NCBI GenBank assembly: GCA_003117195.1
Contig: BDSI01000010.1
Span: 807,375 to 871,374, forward strand
DNA length: 64,000 bases
Reading direction: 5' to 3'
From: Eudorina sp. 2006-703-Eu-15
Lineage: Eukaryota > Chlorophyta > Chlorophyceae > Chlamydomonadales > Volvocaceae
The position numbers were made by a program, and so were the translations under genes. Each line of letters opens with the position of its first letter. Position 1 is the first letter of the stretch. Below the pieces are notes generated by a model, which saw only the letters and a program-made list of their open reading frames with translations, searched no databases and was not told the DNA's origin. Below are positions 59,516 to 64,000 of this stretch, in pieces.

Positions 59516-59541
59516 ATGGGGTCTTGTTGCACTGGTGCTTG

Positions 59542-59545
59542 TTTT
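59542..59545 (+). terminator. Pol III TTTT terminator of the permuted tRNA
   Basis: First run of four T after the 5' half, 20 bases beyond the pairing flank. Confidence 0.5.
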
Positions 59546-59668
59546 ACGGTAAACACTGATTTTGCAGGTATGCAATGCACACGGAAGCTGCGTGCAGAGG
59601 ACAGATCCGGCACGTCCATGCAAGGCTCTCCCAGCCATCAGCCCTCCACCTGCGCGAAGGAATTTGAC

Positions 59669-59790
59669 AATCCTGGCGCGCTGGTAACCTGGTGTGTTGG
59701 CTGATATAGCTGTATGATCGCCCCCGGGGGCGATGTAGGATGGGTGCGCAGTCCTTGGTAGGGGTTAGGATGAGATGAGGCGCCTACGAG
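59669..59790 (+). repeat. 122-bp direct repeat, copy B
   Basis: Second copy of 58671-58792, about 85-90% identical by eye. It lies between the permuted tRNA and the LINE remnant. Confidence 0.9.
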
Positions 59791-59955
59791 GTACGCGCTA
59801 CTTGGTCGGGACTCGGGTCCACCCTGTCATGATTACTACTAATCCCACCAGCCAAGGGTATATCACCCAGCACCAGGTCGTGTCTCCTCGTCTGTTCGCT
59901 GGGGCAACGGCCCGCGGCACACGAGGCGCACGTCCTGCGTCCACCTTGTCATGGG

Positions 59956-61153
59956 GTGGTGGCACTCCACGAGTACACCGTGCGGTATGGCACGACACTG
60001 CAGCTGCAAAGCCTGGGGGAGGCGAGGCGTGCGGCGCACACACGCTTTGTTTGCGAAGCGCTTGGGGTAGAGGATACTGCGCCAGAAGTGTCGAGGATGG
60101 TTTCCAAGGTAATAGAGAACATGCAGCGGATGTGGACGGAGACCAAGTGGGAAAACTCCAATAAGGAGGCGTATTGGCGACGGGCGGTTGATGGCATCCC
60201 AATGCTTGGTAACTCCCACATGAGGGGGGCGGCGGTGGCCCCTTGTGGATGCGGGACGTACCCCGGCGCCGGGGCGATACGGCCAACACCCAGGCAACAC
60301 CATTTTTGGGGCTGTGGGGTGGCACAAGCGGTTGTCGCACAGATCGAGGCAAGGCTAGGGGTGAGCCTTCAAAGGCAGCAGGTGTGGCTCGCAACGCCCC
60401 CGTGGGTGTGCAACAGTGTGTCTGGGACGTTGTCGTCTTGGCGGCAACCAGTGCCATGGAAACGGGCCGGCGAGCCCTGAGGGCCGACAGGTCCAGGAAC
60501 GCGGGCGGGATCCCGGGGTCCTTAGGGGACGCTGAAGGGCTAGCCGCCCGGCGGGCAGTGGCAGACTTTTGGAGCCGGCTCTACGACTTCGCTGAGCTGG
60601 GAGTCCCAGTGAAAGGGTGGTCAGCGGTGGGGGCTACACACCCGATCCTGAAAGTGCAGGACGGTCGTCTTGTGTGCCGAGGCCCGGTTCCGTCAGGCCA
60701 GGATTCTTAAGCCCTGTAGGTACTCTGTCGTAATAGACCGCGGGTGGTCAGGGCACTGACGCCCAGTGGAGCTATCGCTAGGTGTGGGCAGTTTTTTCGG
60801 CCCGGTGGGACCGTACGGGCAGGTCCCTGAATGGTGACTCGCGAGCCCCCGTGGCCTTCCAAGACTACGGGCCACCGCTGGAGAAGTGACCCCGCCTTGG
60901 TGGGGGTGGTGGTTCGCTAATAGGGGCGCCATGGTGGCTAACTCCCCCTGAGCGGGCTTTATCCCTTGCCATGGTTGGTTCTCAGGAACGGGGTGGTTCC
61001 CTGGTAGTGTGGGCCCGGGGAGTGTTTCGGTGCACTTGGGGAGCCTGTCCGGAGCGCCATGGTGGCGTTAGTTCATTTAGGCAGTGTATGGTGAGGAAGC
61101 CTCGGCTGTCGCCGGGGCTGTCACCGATGACCCGCGGGGTCCGCTGTAACATC
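59956..61153 (+). pseudogene. Degenerate non-LTR retrotransposon (LINE) 3' part
   Basis: An open stretch 59956-60480 has the look of the C-terminal end of a LINE reverse-transcriptase ORF as found in volvocine genomes: ALHEYTVRYGTTLQLQSL, then a zinc-finger-like CGCGTY...HHFWGCGVAQAVV and RQQVWLATPP. At a C-run near 60395 the frame breaks, and the continuation (CVWDVVVLAATSAMETGRRA, to VCRGPVPSGQDS and a stop at 60708) is in another frame. An apparent 3' UTR follows to GGGGTCCGCTGTAACATC at 61136-61153. Truncated at the 5' side and frameshifted, so inactive. Family assignment is from memory of similar proteins. Confidence 0.6.
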
Positions 61154-61911
61154 CTAATAATAATGGGGTGCAATGCTGAACATACTCCCGTCCCTGCCCG
61201 TCCCTGGGGATACATATCTATACATGCCCAATAGTTCCGCAAACCCCTACAGCCGCCACAAATCTATCTGCCACCTCCCGTCGGGATGTCGTGGTCCGCC
61301 ACAACAACGAAATAAAAGCGCTTGCAAGCTGATACCGCCGATCTCGGATCACTCCAGGACCACTACACGAGACGCCGCACGCCTTCCACGTCGCCCGCCC
61401 GCTTGCGCAGGGGCGGCGCCGTTGGGTGGCTGCCGCCTGCTGCCGCCCCCCGCAGCCCGTTGATGACCAGCTCACGTCTATCGCATATGGGTGGACGGCA
61501 GCTTCGTTCCTTAGGACCTCGGCCTCCCGTACGCAGTTCTGCACGCCCACAAGCGGCCGCGCGCGCTTACCAAATCTGTGCCTGTGCCTGGAGCATCACG
61601 CACTTCCCTGCTGCTTTCCGCGCTTCGTTCCCGGCACGTCCTCGCTCTGAGACGCCGCTGCGTGCTTGCGCCATGAGCCCCTGCATGCATGCTACCATGC
61701 CGCAGCCCCAGTCTGAAGTGGCGCTGCCGCGTGGCGTGGGCTCGCTCCCGCTTTCACATCGGCACTGCGACACTGCTGCTTCCCATGCCTGGGAGCGGGG
61801 GGCAAGCGGTGTCGCAGCAGTGCCGATGTGTGCCGGCAGCGGAAGGGCAATGAGAGTTTTGCTCGTGCGCCCTCGTCAACCGCCGGCATTCGTGCAATTG
61901 TCGTTCGATTT
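61154..61911. other. Gap between LINE end and 1-kb element
   Basis: No gene recognised. Contains an imperfect hairpin at 61755-61830. Confidence 0.5.
61755..61830. other. Imperfect 76-base inverted repeat
   Basis: CACATCGGCACTGC at the left is complementary to GCAGTGCCGATGTG at the right; inner parts (GACAC, GGGAGC) pair with small gaps. It lies 80 bases left of the second 1-kb element. Confidence 0.8.
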
Positions 61912-62942
61912 TTGGGCGGGGCCCCAGCGCGAAGCGCGTTCGGGGGGCCCCGCCCCCTAGGATTGCCCATGTCCGTGTGTCCGTGTGTCCGTGTGTCCGT
62001 GTGTCCGTGTGTCCGTGTGTCCGTGGTCCGTGTGTCCGTGTGTCCGGTAACGGCAAAACGTTCATTATCCGCTAAACTAATTCGCTATGTTTGTCATATT
62101 AATTGTCCTCTATTGCAAGGTAACTTTGGTTTGGCTGAAAAAAATTCTTTGCGCACAAACGGTCAAAGTAAAGCTCCGCGGTCTCCATGGACCCGAGTCA
62201 ACATTCACCCAACGCCTCTCGCGCTCATGTTTGTTGCAACAGGTGCCGCGTGATGAATACTTGGATTAGGGGCAGGTGGCGCGTGCTAAATTGAACTTCC
62301 ATAGTGTTCTGATGTTTGAACATCAAGATGCCACCAACACCAAGATTTGCCTTTCTGTTTTGCCAGATGAATACAATTCAACATTATGTATTGAATTAAA
62401 GTTTCAAGATGCAAAGGGATAGCATACCGAGTACCAAGGAGTTCTCCAGTTTCGATGGCCCGAAGTCCGGCTCTCACCGCGACTTTTTTGCACCCTGCTT
62501 TTGCTTTACATTGCTATGTAACTATTGTAGCAAACTTTAGAGGTTCACGTCTGCTGCACGCGTGCAGCAGAAGGGTTGCAAGCTTGCCGACGGACCAAAC
62601 AACGACAGTTTCACGGCCAGAATGCTTCAAGCTTGATTTGTGATCATCTGCTTGACAGACGTATGTGGTAGTGCAGAGGCGACTAGCGTTACGATAGTGA
62701 TAATGCAGATGCCATGACCGCCGTGTACTGCAGGTTGGTTTCGGGGCTACCTACCTGCTTGAGCTTGCTGAATCTATACACGCCGATCCACCTTCAACAT
62801 CAACGACACCCTCAATGGCACCCTTTCAATCTCTCACACTCTTGCGCGGTAATAGAGTTTTCGTTGTAAAGCAAGCGACCTGTACGGATTGTAGGGGGCC
62901 CCGCCCTTTTCCGGCTTCAAGGAAGCCGACCCCCTACTTGTT
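61912..62942. mobile_element. 1-kb hairpin-ended repeat element, copy 2
   Basis: Same orientation as copy 1 at 38527-39526 and nearly identical. The GTGTGTCC-type run near the left end is about 31 bases longer here. Same terminal hairpins, no transposase ORF. Confidence 0.75.
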
Positions 62943-64000
62943 GAAATACGCAGAAACGCGAAGCTGTGAGCTCTTCCCATGCGCGAACACGCGCCCCATG
63001 CGCCCAGGATTTCCTTCAGCAGCTGTTACGTACGTCCCCTTAACGCTGATAGCTGCCATGATGTTTGGCCCCCCCTGGTTTGAAGGAAACCGATGGGGGG
63101 TAAATGTCGTGACAGGTGTCAGGTAGAAACTCTTTTGAGGGGCAAATCATTTGGTAGGGAGTGCGGTATCATTTGGTAGGATGACGCATATCGGAAAGGC
63201 CGAGCTGACCTGACGGTTACAGACGGTTACGGACGGTTACACAGTGTTAGCCGTACTTATTTGTGTAGTTACTTCAAGCGTTTGGCTAACATTGATGCCA
63301 GCTCATTTGTAAATGACAAAGCACTCAATTAATGTCTGTAGAATTGCAGTCGTAGGCAACTGGTGGATGGTATTCTTCATTGTTTATACGGTAACTCCTC
63401 ACTCACTCAGTTGGGACGCCGCCTCTAGCGATGCGCCTCTGCGCCAAACGCTGGTAAAGGAAATTCCGCAATAATTGCCGCGGTTGGGCATCAGTGCCGC
63501 GTCCTCTGATGATCTGTTGACGTCAGGCCTGGCCCGAGATCCTCTTGAAACACCCGCTGAACACCACATCACGCGAACCGCTGGTCCGACCTCACGCACG
63601 CCCGAGCAGCAATCAATGCAAGTCGCCGCGGAGCGCTTTCGCGGCGGCCGCGGTCCGTTTCCACAGACCGACCGCGCGCACGCCTTCGTCCAGCGCTGGC
63701 GCAGCAGCCCAGCCGCGCACCGCCGCCTGACAGACGCCAGCAGCCCAGCAGCAGCAGCTCCAGGAGCTGACTGCGGCGGTCGGAGCCATGAAAATCCTGC
63801 TGGTGGCCTTCGCCGCTGCTTCTCAGATGACTCACGCCTTGCAGGCGTGATGGCTGGGAACCACTTCTCCATTCACGAGCAGCTGGCGACGCGAAGTGGG
63901 ACCGGCGCGACGCAGTGGAGGCCGTTGCCAGGGAAGGATATGTCACACGCTGCGCTTGATCCTCGGCCGCTGAACGCGGCCGAATGCGAATCGTTCCTCG
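62943..64000. other. Right-edge region, mostly unassigned
   Basis: Doubled ATCATTTGGTAGG (63147-63181) and three GACGGTTAC units (63212-63242). From about 63500 the sequence becomes GC-rich and could be the start of a gene running off the edge. Confidence 0.4.
63736..63850 (+). other. Possible exon, uncertain
   Basis: After an acceptor-like AGCAGCCCAG the frame reads QQQLQELTAAVGAMKILLVA then FAAASQMTHALQA and a stop. Alternatively ATG 63788 starts a short secretory-type leader. Neither reading is supported by a second exon in view. Confidence 0.2.

Noticed and set aside
59775..60164. 129-codon frame overlapping the LINE start
   Set aside because: Shadow of the LINE frame that begins to read convincingly at 59956.
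63399..63872. 157-codon minus-strand ORF at the right edge
   Set aside because: Arg/Ala/Pro-rich composition typical of non-coding frames in GC-rich DNA; no motif recognised.

Overview
The window is nuclear DNA of a green alga, most likely a volvocine (Chlamydomonadales) species. The evidence is high GC, genes split into many short exons with G/C-rich introns full of microsatellites, a two-domain pherophorin with a poly-proline hinge, a basal-body (TEDC1-like) gene, and scattered non-LTR retrotransposon ends. All exon models below were made by eye from splice signals and reading-phase bookkeeping; four multi-exon genes close perfectly in phase from ATG to stop.

Layout. Minus strand, left: a TEDC1-like tubulin-complex gene (start at 5937, 3' end off the left edge), then a complete 16-exon DUF3754/TMEM143-like membrane protein gene (17707 to 8275). 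Plus strand: an 8-exon pherophorin (22971-28879); an intronless F-box/LRR-like ORF (35608-37059) followed in the same frame, after a single TAG, by 374 further open codons; a 15-exon S28 serine carboxypeptidase (42265-49858); and a 7-exon PNGase F-like glycoamidase with PA-like and membrane-anchor segments (51873-57587). The gaps at 17.7-23.0, 28.9-35.6, 38.2-42.2 and 57.6-64.0 kb hold transposon remnants, repeats and no convincing protein gene.

The most striking item is at 59433-59515: a circularly permuted tRNA-Arg(CCG) gene. The 3' half lies upstream of the 5' half, the acceptor, anticodon and T stems all pair across the permutation, a bulge-helix-bulge-like junction joins the outer flanks, a TATA-like box lies upstream and a TTTT run downstream. 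It sits inside a 122-bp direct repeat pair beside a degenerate LINE.

Other unusual layers: a short motif family that sits at intron ends and points inward (seven copies, six in the DUF3754 gene); a perfect 30-bp intronic hairpin in the peptidase gene; a GTACGR/YCGTAC signature at both ends of many introns; and two nearly identical 1-kb hairpin-ended elements 23 kb apart.

The genes are not an operon and need not act together, but three encode secretory-pathway or extracellular-matrix proteins (pherophorin, S28 peptidase, glycoamidase), two encode conserved cell-biology proteins (tubulin complex, organelle membrane protein), and one an F-box-like adaptor.
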